A DNA stretch of 64,000 bases from Pollenia angustigena (taxonomy: Eukaryota; Arthropoda; Insecta; Diptera; Polleniidae), in assembly GCA_930367215.1 (NCBI GenBank), contig OV884059.1, positions 33,967,882 through 34,031,881 on the forward strand, in the 5' to 3' direction. The notes below the pieces were generated by a model. It worked only from the letters and a program-made list of their open reading frames with translations. It made no database searches and had not been told where the DNA came from. Below are positions 34,501 through 47,600 of the stretch, piece by piece (the stretch's first letter is position 1; each line of letters opens with the position of its first letter). The position numbers and the translations under genes were made by a program.

Positions 34501-35035
34501 CTGGAAAAGGAGGAAATGCAACAACAAACAAAAAACATGGTAAGAATGATACTTCTGCTGCAGCTGCTGGTAATTCAGATGCAGCAAATAGCAAAAAGGA
34601 TGATAGTAGTGGTACAAAGGTACACGATGAAAAACGACGCCACATAAAAAGCATTATTGACAGGATACCCACCCAAAAGGAGGATCTCTTCAACTACAAA
34701 CTTGATCGCAATGAAATTGACAACAACCTTATGGAACGTAAAATTCGTCCTTGGATAAATAAGAAGATTATTGAATATATCGGGGAGCCCGAACCAACAC
34801 TGGTCGATTTTATATGTTCTAAAGTTTTAGCCGGCAGTTCACCTCAGAGTATACTGGACGATGTTCAGATGGTAAGAATAATTTCCTTATACATACTCGG
34901 AAAAACTTGATAATTAAATACTCGTTCAATATCGTTTCTCAGGTACTTGACGAAGAAGCCGAAGTTTTTGTTGTAAAAATGTGGAGACTACTCATCTACG
35001 AAGTGGATGCAAAAAAAATTGGTTTAGGTAAATAA
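31507..35035 (+). CDS. RBM25: RNA-binding protein 25 (RBM25)-type splicing factor
   Basis: Nine exons with agreeing phases: 31507-31569, 31646-31787, 31850-31958, 32017-32901, 33183-33363, 33424-33533, 33604-34322, 34381-34871 and 34943-35035 (TAA), giving 930 codons. The N-terminus is Pro/Met-rich (MSYPPRPPMPPYMNPS). An RRM spans about residues 63-138, with RNP2-like ITVFVGNI and RNP1-like TFGFCEYD. A long Arg/Glu dipeptide-rich coiled stretch (RERERE) lies around exon 4 and continues through exons 5-7. The C-terminus is a PWI domain starting near residue 825 (KSIIDRIPTQKEDLFNYKLD, then RPWINKKIIEYIGE). This order is that of RBM25/Snu71-type nuclear factors that act in U1-associated splice-site choice and mRNA processing. 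The start is the first ATG ahead of the proline-rich exon. An AATAAA lies near 35354. The fly orthologue is known by a CG number; the symbol given is the vertebrate one. Confidence 0.93.
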
Positions 35036-35649
35036 TTTAAAATTATAATTTTAATGCAATTCATTTTTTGTGTGTATTAACAAAATTACATATTTGCAAA
35101 TAATAATTATAGTGACAACATAAAATGATCAGAACAAAAAAGAAATATCAATTAATAATCACATTACGATAACAGTCCAATAAAAACAACTAGATCTATC
35201 TTTCAGTTAATTCGAACGACTAACCAAACAATCGACAGACCGTTAGATAGATAAATATTCAATTTACACACATAATTAAAATCGTTACTAGCTGCTGTAG
35301 ATATTACAGTAGCTGCATAGAATAATAAATATTAAAAAGAAACCTTTTACTTCAATAAATCTCTAAAGATTTCCACTATTTAAATAAACATCTAAAATCT
35401 AATTGTTTTCTTTACCATCATCTACGGTAAGCGATATGATGTGTTCCGCTGTAAAATTTATTTAAACAGTTTTTATATTTTTGTTATTATTAGGTTTGTC
35501 AACCTACTTTTTTTTTTATTAATTTTTACATATTTATCTTAACTGGTACACAAATATTTTATATATTTACTAAACATAATGATTTAAGAAAAAAAAAAAA
35601 ACAAATCAAAATTAAAATAAAAATAATTTTAAAAATATTTCTTTAGTAT
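35036..35649. other. Shared 3' region between convergent RBM25 and Rab18 genes
   Basis: The stops of the two genes face each other across 614 bp. AATAAA for the + gene lies near 35354, and AT-rich TTTATT words that could serve the - gene lie near 35510-35520. No other gene fits. Confidence 0.5.
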
Positions 35650-38600
35650 TTAATAAAACCACGAAAGAAGCCAACCGGGGAAACAACTAGATTTATCTGA
35701 AACATTTGCATCTTCATTAACGTTGACAGTATTATCATTGTCTAGACTTTTATAATAATCCGATGATACAATCTAAAAAAGAGATTTAGAAGTTATTTTA
35801 TTATCACGGTAAGTTTGCCTAGCATAATTTAATTTTGGGTTTGCCCATAATACAATAAGTACTAATTCTACCATGGGTTTGCCCATCTCGGAAGTTAAAT
35901 GTATGTATATTGCAATTTATCAAATAACTTAAAAAAAAAAAAAAAAACATTCGGATTTATTCATCCTTATTGTGTTTGGCGTATTTAAAATACGCCTACG
36001 ACTGTTTGGTAATAGATAAAAGAGAACGTTTACTTATTTTCTTTAATCTATTACCAAACAGTCGTAGGCGTATTTTAAATACGCCAAATACAATAAGGGT
36101 GATTGTGTATGTAAGGCGTTGTCGTTAACGCCTGAGTGTTGTTTTTTGTAATAGATTAAAGTAACATACAAGATATGGGTTACGTTCAAAAGTGCAGTTG
36201 TTGCGCATTAGTAAAGTCGAATGTTCGTAAATGCATCACTTGTAAGAAACTTGGCATTAGGTTTAGAAGGGTTATGCGCCCAAGGGCACACTTCCTCTCG
36301 GAAACCAATACGGTCCATTGTGAATCTCATCAATGAAAAGAAAAAGTAGTGAATGTAAAGAAAAGAAGTATGAGATGGATAGAAAGAAGAAAGCTAGAAA
36401 GTTAGTAGGTATCGCGTAGAACTATTGCCCTCTCTACGGTCCCCTCAACAGAAACAGCCGAACTATTCACTGACAAACCCCAGTAGATCAGCCGGATTAC
36501 ATCCAGCGATGCACCCCAGTTCGTCGTGAAACCTATCTCCTAGCCACTTCTGCCTGAAACCCTGCATCTTGGGACAATGGCACACACAGTACATGCTCGA
36601 TCGTCTCCAGCTCATCTGAATCATCGCACAATCTGCAGAAGTCCGGAATGGTGTTGTCCCATTTGCCCGTAAAAGCCATAACTGGACAATGACCCGTCAA
36701 GAACCCTATAAGTGTTCTAAGCCCCCGCGTTATATCTGGGGCATAGTGCCCTCGACACCCTGCAATCCGTTCTGTCCCTCCAGGATCGGTTAACGTCATA
36801 ACGGAATTTCTCCCGTATCACCCCATAGTAGTAACATAGGGGGGGCTTAACCCCCCTGTCCCTTATCGCTAAGTCCAGATTCGAACCCCCTCTCACGAGT
36901 TCGTCCGCCACCTCATTTCCATCAACCATGCAGTGTCCAGGTACCCAACACAGCCTTACATTGAATGCCTCCATGAGTCCACCAAGAGCATTCCTACACC
37001 GAGCGACCAGGCACGATCGCACCCTATAATTTGTCAATGCCCTAAGCGCCGCCTGACTATCGACGTAAATTGTCACCACAGATCCACCCACGATGTGTTG
37101 CAGTATCACCTCCGTCGCCTTCCAGATCGCTAGGATCTCAGCCTGGAAGACACTGCACTCATCAGGGAGTCTGAATGGTCTTTTTACCTCTGTGTCCGCG
37201 ATATATACACCGGCACCAGTGCCGGTTTCCATCTTGGTTCCATCAAAAGTTTTTTATGCAGTGATGTCGCAGCTCTGCAGCAAATATTGGCAATTATTGC
37301 ATCAGTTAATTTAACTAACTTTTAACATAAAAGAAATCGTTTTTCTATTTTTTTATGATCAATGTTTATTTAATATTATTATTGAGTTTTTTTTTTTTTT
37401 TGTTTTCCTCACGGGCTAATTATGATTTACCAAATGTAAATAAAAAACATTTATGGTTGTTTTATTTGTTTTTCCCAACGTTCGGTGTTATAATCACAAT
37501 AGCTGCCTTTTTATTAAGTTATCTCTCTTTTTCTTAAAACGAACATAGGCCCTTTTGCATTTTATATGACGATTGTATGTGTATGTATTTTTGATAAAAA
37601 GTATAATTTTTATTGGATAAAGCTATAACTCTAAATACTATTTTTTTTTTTTTTTGTAATATGCAATTATAGTAAAAACAAAAAGTAACTATGTTCACAC
37701 CTATTAAATATTTAACGTCCTACACGTAACCCCTAGTTTTATTTAAAGTTTATTTGCTGGTAACGTTTTACTTTAACAAAATGTATATAGGCATTTCCTG
37801 GGGTCACGAACGTACGTTCGTACGCTTTTGATGTACAAATAATATAGAAAACAAAATATTTTTTCGATTCGATAGCATTTGGGTAGCTCTATGTTTAGTG
37901 CAAAAGATGGATTTCATCGAGTTTCAGTTTTCATAATAAGAGTTATAAACGTATGGTCACGAACGTACGCAAAATAGAAGTCAACTTTCGCTGACAGTAG
38001 TGAAATGTAAAAATTTGCGCAATGGAATCAAAAGTGATTAATTTATTTTAAAAGTGTATTATTGTAGGTCTCCATCTAGTATTTACAAAATAAAATATCT
38101 CTCTTGGTTTTTGTTTAATTGGCTTATTTTTTTATTATTATCACCACGGATTTTCCCATAAATGTCTTCAAATTTCCTTAACAAAAAAACTTAATACTCC
38201 TTTTACAATTGACTGTAATGGAGAGATTATAAAGAAAGAGTGAAACCATAACATATTTCTTGCATGTAAAATAAGTATATAAAAATGTCTTTAGAAGTAG
38301 AAAATACAGAAAAATATAAAATTTTCCAGTTTACAGTAAAACAGCTGAGATATGCTATTAAACCATTATTTTATAAGAACAAAGCTTTGTTCACAATCAG
38401 AGCAACAATTTCGTTTTTTCTTCCCAAAGTATTCCATATATTTTCCTTTCATTTTTATAACAAAAATGAAACTAAAATTTTTATAAAAATGTAACTAACG
38501 TTTAAAATAAAGCTTAAAGGCTCAGTTAGTCTTTACTTTCTGCTCTGTTACGAATCAGCTGATTTGTTTTTGTTATTTAAAAACCTGTGAAATTGATTAG

Positions 38601-41600
38601 TTTTTCTGTTCTGTTGCGGTTCAGTTTGTTAAAATCAAAAAATTGTTCAGTTATTGTAAGTGACAGCAAAATAAATAATAAAAAATACATATTAATATTG
38701 CAATAAACTGTTTTTTTGATTTTAAGAATTCATAAAATTTAATTTCTTCAAATTTATGTGCATTAAAGTTATTGAAAGAAAACAATGGACGGTCAAAAAC
38801 TTATAAATTTGTCATACATGGCTGATAAGTTGATTCAGAAAAAGTAACTATGTATTACAATTTCAAAACAGAACGGCACGGAACAGAACAGAAACAGAAA
38901 GTAAAGACTAAAGCTACGTTCACAATAAAAAAAAACAATTTCGTTTTTTCTTCTATCTTTTTTCTTCCCAAAGTATTTCATATATTTTCCTTTCATTTTT
39001 AGAACAAAAATGTAACTAAAATTTTTTTAAAAATGTAACTGAAGTTGAGTCAACTAAAACTTCATCAACAATTTGTATGAAATTGTTTCTGACGTTTAAA
39101 ATAATTTTATTTAGTTTTTAATGAAAATTTTAACAAAATGCTTACAAAAATAAAAATAAATGCATAATATTGTTGTGGCTATAATTTGCAAACGGTTTCT
39201 TGATGCAAAATGTGTGTAGTTATAAAAGAAATTGTTGCTCTATTATGAACACCAATTTTCACTTGGTGTTCATAGTAGAGCAACAATTTCTTTTGCCACC
39301 ACACACATTTTGCATTAAGAAACCGTTATATGAAATACTTTGGGAAGAAAAAAGATAGAAGAAAAAACGAAATTGTTATTTTGATTGTGAACGAAGCTTT
39401 AAGCTAAAAACATTTTCACTTGGTGTTTCACTGAAGTTGCAGCAACAATTTGTATGAAATTGTTTTTGACGTTGAAAATGATTGTATTTAGTTTTGAATA
39501 AAAATTTTAACATACGGGCCGTTCTGAAAATCACGTGATTTCAAAACACGTGCTTATGAAATCACACGTGTGATTTTGTGGAGTTCTGAAAGTCATACCG
39601 TTTTTGTGTTTCTCGGTGTGCTTTCGGCAATTGAAGATCTCACCAAATCACACAAAAACGGGACACTTAAATATCACACGTGTGATTTTAATAGGCACAT
39701 GGGATTTGAAATCACGTGATTTGTGTAAAAGTGATTTTCAGAACAGGCCTTAAAATAAGGGTTATCACGTCAAAAACATAACAACACAAAGACAATTATT
39801 TACGCACAACTAATTGTCTGTGTTGTTGTTGTTATATTTTTGCACTTTTGCCTTTTTTGCAAGGGTGCAACTTGCGACGTGAATACCCTTATTGTTGTAA
39901 AAAACAATAATACATGCATAATATTGTTGTGGCTAATATTTGCAAACAGTTTCTTAATGCAAAATGTGTGTGGTTGCAAAAGAAATTGTTGCTCTATTAT
40001 GAACACCAAGTGAAAATGTTTTTTTGATTGTGAACGAAGCTTAAAAAATATTTTTAAAACCACCTATTTTTGAATATCAAACATAAATTTACCTTTTCAC
40101 AAATATCTTTGAAAACATCTGCAACAAATTTATCATGTTTAGCAGATGTTTCAACAAACAGCGAGCGATGTTTGCGAGCAAATTTTAAACCTTCTTCACG
40201 GCTGATCACTCGTTCCTCATCGATTTTATTACCAACAACAATTGTTGCTATATTTGGATAATCAGTGTAATTTTTCAATTCTGTAAACCAGATTTCCAAT
40301 TTTGCTAACGATTCCCGGTTTGTGACGTCATAAACCAAAATTGCACCCAAAGATTTTCGATAAAAACTCGGAGTAAGGCTACGAAATCTTTCAGCGCCCG
40401 CTGTGTCCCACAAGGCTAATTTGTAGTCAACATCATCGATCTTCATGACTTTAGTTTTGAAGTCCATACCAATTGTAACATCATGATTTTCATCAAATTT
40501 ATTGTCTACAAAACGACGTAAGAGACTAGAATTTGAAAAATAATATTACAAGTTAAAAAAAGTATACTTATCGCACACTAAATCCAAAATACACAACTCA
40601 AAATTTATCAAAATCGTTTTTTTTTTAATTCCATAAACCATTTCACAAATCAAATCTGTAGCGTAGCGACCGCGAAAATTTCATTTACGACACTGTCTTC
40701 TTTAACATTTGCGAACCTCAATTTGATTAACAAAAATTGCAGTCATATTTTTGAAACTAAACATTGTGGAATTTTGAGTTGTGCCTGTGTTTTGTGATTA
40801 AGTGTCTGATAAATAACTGAAGTTTGTTGTCTAGTAAGTAGCTTTTATTAACCATAAAAGGCCCTAAGGGCTCGGTTATGTAATTGAAGAAAATAAAATA
40901 AATATATGAAAATATATGTTTTAAATATACATGTGCCACAGAAACCAAATTCGTACAAAAAAGTTAAACGCAAATTAAGGTTTCTCTTAAGTTAAATCCA
41001 GATAGGTGGCGTTGTTGTCGAGATTATTATTTTTTGTTTGTTTATGGCCCCTATTACGGTTTACAATTCAACTCAGTTGTAATTTCTTAATTTTTGTATT
41101 ATGGTTTACAACTTTGCTAAATTTCGCTGAACAAAAACATAACAAAAATTACAACTGACACTACCAGTTGTCTTTATTACAACTCAACTGAGTTGAGTTG
41201 TAAACCGTAATAGGGGCCAATGTTACGATTTGGCTGAAATTCACAAAATATATTTATTAAACAAAAATAAGGTAGATGGCGCTGGGGTCGTTATTAGCAA
41301 AATTCTCGAGTATTACATTGTTATTTGGAAAATCCCGTGCAGCGCCGACATTATCGATTTCAAATCGTTTTATTTTTAGAATCGTTTTCCATCACATACC
41401 TGATAGGCTTTTTCAATTTTTCAAAACTAGGACCAAGAGGAGGATTTTTAAAGTAAATTTGCCTAATTTGGTCGCGTTTTTATAAAATAAACGTTAATTT
41501 TATATCAGGTGTATTTTTTTTAAATCGGGTAGTTTTTCTTCATCTCAAGTGTAATTTGGAATTTTTCTGGTGGTAATACTGGTCTAGGCACGCAAATTTA

Positions 41601-44600
41601 CCCCGCTTAAGCACCTATTAGACGATCATACTTGGTATGTGAAAATGGTATGCCATCATACTCATGTAAATAATAGCGAACAATTCGTGTATGTCAGTTT
41701 GATATGTTGAAAATCAAAAAAATCAAAAAATCAAAAAAAAAAAAAAATAGAAAAAAATAAGGAAATAGCATACCTCGACGCAAAACTACGGAAAAATAAG
41801 GACAACATTATTTTTAATTGGTACTCTAAGGAAACAGCTTCAGGCAGACTTATGAATTTTAACGCCACACAACCCAGAAGTCAGATTATAAATACAGCGA
41901 GAAATTTAATAGAGAGGGTACTGAAAATTAGTGACGAAATATTCCACAACAAAAATATAAACATAATACAAGAAATATTGATACAAAATAGTTTCCCTAA
42001 AAAATTAATAAATTCTTTAATAGACGACGTATTTAGACGATTAAATGAAAATAAGAAAATTGACAACACTGATGAAATGGAAAACAAAAAATTCTACAGT
42101 GTACCATACATCCCTGGCCTTACTGACAACAGAAACATGATAATAACACTGAAACAAAATAACATATGTTTTGCGTATAAGCCTAACAAAACAACAAATG
42201 CAATATTCACTAAAATAAAGGCGCCAGTAGAAAAACAACAACAAAATAACGTTGTTTATGAAATAAGATGTAAAGGAAACAACGAAGAACTCTATGATCA
42301 GGTGTATATAGGAACAACAAAGAGAGCTTTATCAACAAGGATAGGAGAACACAAGATGGATATAACGCGGCAGAAAGAAACAACAGCACTAGCAATGCAT
42401 ATGATTAGTTCACACCATGCACCAGATTTTCAACGTATTAGAATATTAGACAAGGAGGAAAATATGAGAAAGAGATTTACGAAGGAAAGCTTGAGAATTC
42501 AGCAAAACATAAAAAAGACAATGAATTTGAAAGAAGACACCAACAACATATGTGCAAGTTATAGAGTAGCCATCAAATAAACTTGTATCACAGTTGTTAA
42601 ATATTATGTGTTTAAAAATAATTCGAAGTTTTTATGTTTTTTGTATTATACATATATGTTAAATGTAAAAATTTTTGTTTTTAAAGTTTGTTTTTTAATG
42701 TAATAATATATAAAAAATGTAAGTTCTAAATGTTATTTGGTAAATAATTGTTAATTAATGTCATGCTTTAATTAAATAGTCGACCCCAGAAGAAGTCGAC
42801 AAAAAATCGACGAAACGTCGGGAAAAAAATGTATTAAAATTGTGTTTTTAATTACATTAAATATTATAGGCCGTATTAGCTTAAGAAGGAACTACAAACA
42901 GATAAATACAAATTGGCCAAATAAAAAAAACCACAAAAAAATTTCATACTCGTGTAATAGAAATTCTGACATACTTAGTACAAATTTAATTTGAATTTTT
43001 GCAGGCAATCAATCCGTAACGATGGCTTGGTTAGAGCACGCAATTTTTAAAGAGTTTTTTCAGGAATATGAAACTCTGCCAGAATTATGGAATATAAAAA
43101 GTGATATATACCATAACTGATTTTTAAAGCAAAAAGGTTATGATAAACTTATAGAAAAATTAAAAACAAATGAGCCGGAAGCAACAATTTCAGTGGTTAA
43201 GAAAAAAAAAAACAAGTTAGAGTGCTATATTCGGCTGTGCCGAATCTTTGATACCCTCCACCGACAGTTCGAATGTTTATGGAGTAATATCTGTATGATG
43301 TTATTATTATCTTAAACTGTGACGATTTGTTATTAATTATGGTTTTAGGCGACTAAACTGTTTTCCGGTAGTAGGGTTTTTATGGGGCCTAGGGTAAATT
43401 ATGGACCGATCATCACGAAATTTCAAAGCGTCATTTCTAGTCCTTAAAAACTGTGACGTGCCAATTTCTGTTATGCTAGCAGTGATGCCAACTTTTTGAG
43501 AGCAAAAAGCACTTTAAAATTTTAAAAAAGCACTAAAAAGCACTATTTTGAACAAAAAAAAGGGTAAAAAAGCACTAAGCCATTTTTTAAATTTAATTTA
43601 ACACAAAACTCGTTGCCGAATATTATATACCTCCAAAATTTAAAAAAAGGCGATGGCGTTGATGGGGACCATTTTCTTTTAAGATTAAATAATAAATATA
43701 TTTACATTTGTATATAAACATTTTTAAATTTATTATTACTAGTGTTCGCCTTATGGTCAAAATTCGACCATAACTTTTTTTTTGTAAATATGAAGAAAAC
43801 ATAATTCATCTAAGTATATCGTCACCTAAAAGACGAAATAACCTATCTGCAGTTTTCAAAAGTTTACAGGAGAGGGAAAAAACGTAATAAAATTGGAACT
43901 ATTAACGATATTGAAACGAAAATTACACATTTTGATTAAAATGAAACCAGTAATATATATCGGTTGGGAAAATTTTGCTTTTCTAATCACAGCTTATGTT
44001 ATGACACTTAGGTTTTTTGGAATTGTAAAAATCTGAAACCAAATAACCTATCTGCAGTACTAATTAGTATGAATAAATAAAAATTTCTTTATACACATGA
44101 ATATTATAAACATTAAATAATTACAGTAGTAGTTTCTTTTACTGGTTTAAGCAAAAACAAGGACCTACTGCCTGTTTTTAGAAAACGTAAGCAAGTGAGT
44201 GAGTGAGAAATTATATTGAAAACAAAAACAAATTTTCGTTTTTTATTGTTGTTTTCAATATAATTTCTCACTCACTGACTTGCTTACGTTTTCTAAAAAC
44301 AGGCAGTTAATGTTTGTTTAAATTACACTATGCAACAAAATTAAACTTTTATCGTGATTTTTTATGACTTATTTTTCTCTTTTTTTGTGCGTAACGGTCC
44401 TCTTGGTACAAAAACTTTGTCATTTGTAATATTACGTGTTCAAAATTTTGCACACATATGCGTTATGATATAGGGAATAAAAAATCCATAAAAAACTCAA
44501 TTTTGAAATTTTTGCAGATAGGTTATTAGGCCTTTAAGATGACGATATATGAATTTATTTGTTTCGAGCATTTATTTTTTCCTTCAAAGTGGATCGATTT

Positions 44601-47600
44601 GGCGAGGGACCAACCTCCGGTTCATATATTATCTTCTACGTGAGTTAATTTAATTTTGTAAGTTCCGTATAAAAAATAACAATTGAAAAACAAAAAAGTA
44701 TCAAAAAGTCTCGATTATATATATTGTCATCCACTCAGGACGTTGCACGTTTAGTTTTATGTTTCTATGTCTAATATTAACGAAAATTAATCAAAGTACA
44801 AGATTTACAACGAAAAGTACCAAAAAGCTCCCCTAACATGTTCTTATTCACCCAGTTTAATTTATAATTTAATCTTTATAGGTCGAATGTTAACGAAGAT
44901 TCAAAAAGTTCCAGATGAAAAACAAAAAATACCAGCATTTTTTATCTTATAGGTTATCACTCAATCAGGATCTACACCTATAATATTATGTTTCTAAGTT
45001 CTATATTACAGAAAATTTAACAATTATCAAATGAAGCACAGAAAAGTAAAAAAAAAAAATTTAGTTTCCCATATTTCCCCTTTTTTCTCCCCATAGAGGT
45101 TCGGTTGACAAACAAAAGAAGAAAGCGTTCTTAACTGTTTTGCCTGGTTTGATTTTTATAGTCGAAATATTCGAAAACCGGTTTCTGAAAAATGTCGAAT
45201 AATCGATCACCCTAATTTTTTATTATTTGATAATTGAAAATAAATTTTTAGAAACTGGGAATTATTTATTTATTTTACATTTTTGTTAGTTACAATTTTG
45301 AACGCTTATAACTCTGAAATTATTGAACAGATTTTAATAAAATATACATTGTGCACTTCTACCTCCTAAATGGTGCATATTTTGTTCAAATCGGTTGACA
45401 TACGGAGGAGAAAGTGTTCTTAACTGTTTTGCCTTAGCCGATTTATACATATATACATATATTACCTTCAAGAAAAATTATATCAACCAAATCATTTGGA
45501 TCATCATCAGCTGGGTTTGAATTGGTCGTAAAACAGTAATAAAGTGCGAGCTAGATTTTCGTAGTTAGAAAAAATCTGGCCTGTTGCAATTACCGAAAAT
45601 TTGCAGTGACCGACCATTCCTTATAAAACTTAATGCCAGCCCAAATTTTAATAAAAAAATATGTTGTCAACGCAAAAAAGTAAACGTTTTGTAAAATTTC
45701 CAAATTGCTAGGAAGCCTAGCTCTAACCTCGTAAATAAAGTTTTTGGTAAAACGAATGCAACTTTCTTTTATCAGTTTTTTTTTTTATCATTTGAAACCT
45801 TAAAATCTTTACAGGCCTTCCCAAAATTGTACCCCAAATAGCAAATCTCATCTTAATCATCCTCAATATAATCGAAGTTTTAAAAAATGGTACAAAAAAA
45901 AAAATAAATATTGTAAAAGGCACTAAAAAGCACTGTGAGAAATTGTTAAAAGCACTATAAATACCCGCTTTTCAAAAACGGGTGTTTAACAAAATTTCGG
46001 GTATTGCATGAGCAAAAAAGCACCAAAAAATACCCGAAAGGCACCAAAATGGCAACGCTGTATGCTAGCATTATTAATTATGGTTTTAGGTGTACTAAAC
46101 TGTTTTCCGGGAGTAGGGTTTCTATGGGGCCTAGGGTAAATTATGTACCGATCTTCACGAAATTTCACAGTGTCATAGTCCTATAAAATTGTGACGAGCC
46201 AAAATTTGTTACGCTAGCGTTATTAATTACGGTTTTAGGCGTATTAAACTGTTTTCCGGGAGTAGTGTTTATATGGGGCTTAGGGTAAATTATGGACGGA
46301 TCTTCAAGAAATTTAACAGCGTGATTTCCAGTCAAATAAAACAAATTTTTCCAAAATCTTATCTCATTCTGTGCCTTGTTCCAGCATTTATGTTACTTTT
46401 TGTAACAAATTTATCAATTTTTTTAGGTGGTGGTTCCACATTTTGATTCATAGCTCTGGTCCTACTGAACCGATTTTGCTGGATTTCAATCCCAAACTGC
46501 TTAGGATAACTACAAGCAATCTGGCACCAAGTTTGTTCATTTCTTTTGAATTGTTCGAAAGTGAGCGTGTTTTCAACAGACGGACAGACAGACGGACATG
46601 GCTAAATCGACTTAGAATTACTCAAGGACCCAGAATATATATACTTTATGGGGTCTGAGATGAATAATAAAAAAGTTTCACACGGAATGACAAACTTAAT
46701 ATACCCTCTTCACAACTAATTGTGGTGGAGGGTATAAAAATACATTGCATTGTCGTCTGCCAATAACTCATCGATTACCAAAGCAGTAACTAATCCACGT
46801 GCCATCATATCTACAACCTTTAATTTTCAATGTTTGTTTTCTAATGATGTATGACATTCTTGGATGATAGTCCAATAGCATAGTATTCTCTCTCAACATA
46901 CCAAGTAAGACCGTCTAATAGGCGCTTGAGTCTTCGTCCAGACTTGCAATTTTTAAAATTTTGCTTTGAAATTGCATTACCGTCCAGATTTTGAAATTCA
47001 CGTCTTGCAAATTTTGTATTTTAATCTTGTCTTTACTTTTCACCTTTTTATATTTTATATATAAATACACCTACAGCCTACTTCAAGTTGAAAGGTTTGA
47101 AAAGTACAAAACAAAACAAAAGTACACATTTAGCGAAAGCTAAATGCCACTTTATTTAGTTATTTATTTATTCATTTATTTACGTAATATTAAGCAATTT
47201 AGGCCAAAAATCAATATTACAAGTAATGTATGCTCAAGCTACATATACGGCTCAAAATCACCAAGGTGCAGAATTGGTTTTGCTAACAATTTAATGTATT
47301 AAATCTTGACTTTATTGAAAAAAGAAAATTTATAAATTACTACAACTAACCTGTTTTATGTGTACATCAAACACTAATTTTAATTTAAGAAGTAATTTTT
47401 AAACTAAAGCAATATACATGCAGATAAAGTCATTTCGGGAACGCGTCCTAATTACAATCTTCAACAACAAGTCCAAGATATTAATGAAAAATTTAAGGTA
47501 TTTAACACTAGTCATTACTAAATACACCGTAATTATTAAACAAAATCTAGTTTTGAAAAGGATACTAAAAGATTATTTATTTCTTATTATAAAAATGCAA

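Larger units (their letters stand above)
41757..42890 (+). mobile_element. Penelope-like retroelement, 5' truncated
   Basis: The fragment starts within the C-terminal end of the reverse transcriptase, keeping the diagnostic NWYSKETASGRLMNFNATQP block (about 41815-41875). It runs through the linker and the GIY-YIG endonuclease to the stop at 42580, then an AT-rich 3' tail with a hammerhead-like motif. Penelope-like elements are the retroelements that combine RT with a GIY-YIG nuclease, and many carry hammerhead motifs. Inserted in the left half of the Harbinger-like element. Confidence 0.85.
43211..46740 (-). mobile_element. INE-1/DINE-1-like (Helentron) element, reverse orientation, split by a hAT-type element
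   Basis: In minus orientation it begins at the 5' hairpin ATACCCTCCACCACAATTAG / GTTGTGAAGAGGGTAT (46700-46736). It continues through CCATAAAGTATATATATTCT and GCCATGTCCGTCTGTCTGTC, a stretch typical of fly INE-1-type elements. Central repeats of about 152 bp follow (units near 46340-46200, 46200-46070 and 43475-43330). It ends with the hairpin ATTCGGCACAGCCGAAT and AACAAG-side terminus at 43211. Its central repeats are interrupted exactly by the hAT-type element 43480-46060. Confidence 0.8.
41610..46926. mobile_element. PIF/Harbinger-like element with MADF gene and transposase start, heavily nested
   Basis: Left AGCACCTATTAGACGATCAT then ACTTGGTATG is mirrored by CATACCAAGTAAGACCGTCT then AATAGGCGCT at the right. 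The flanks TTA (41607-41609) and TGA (46927-46929) fit a one-base-decayed TTA/TAA duplication. A MADF gene lies inside the left half on + (43022-43206), and the right end on - encodes what reads as a transposase N-terminus. Two-gene layout, long ends and a TTA-type site suggest PIF/Harbinger. A Penelope-like fragment and an INE-1-like element have replaced or split its interior. Confidence 0.6.

Noticed and set aside
40054..40092. Extension of Rab18 exon 2 to the stop at 40054
   Set aside because: GAAAAG is followed by a good GTAAAT donor, and the conserved IVSSDYY continues only in the exon at 35772, so the extra residues are intron read-through.
44167..44307. CRISPR-like or microRNA array
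   Set aside because: It is one inverted pair, not an array; arms of 58 bp are longer than a typical miRNA hairpin and lie inside a hAT-type element.
21011..46340. 152-bp repeats as centromeric satellite
   Set aside because: Only three or four units per locus, always with the same INE-1-like ends, so they are internal repeats of a mobile element.
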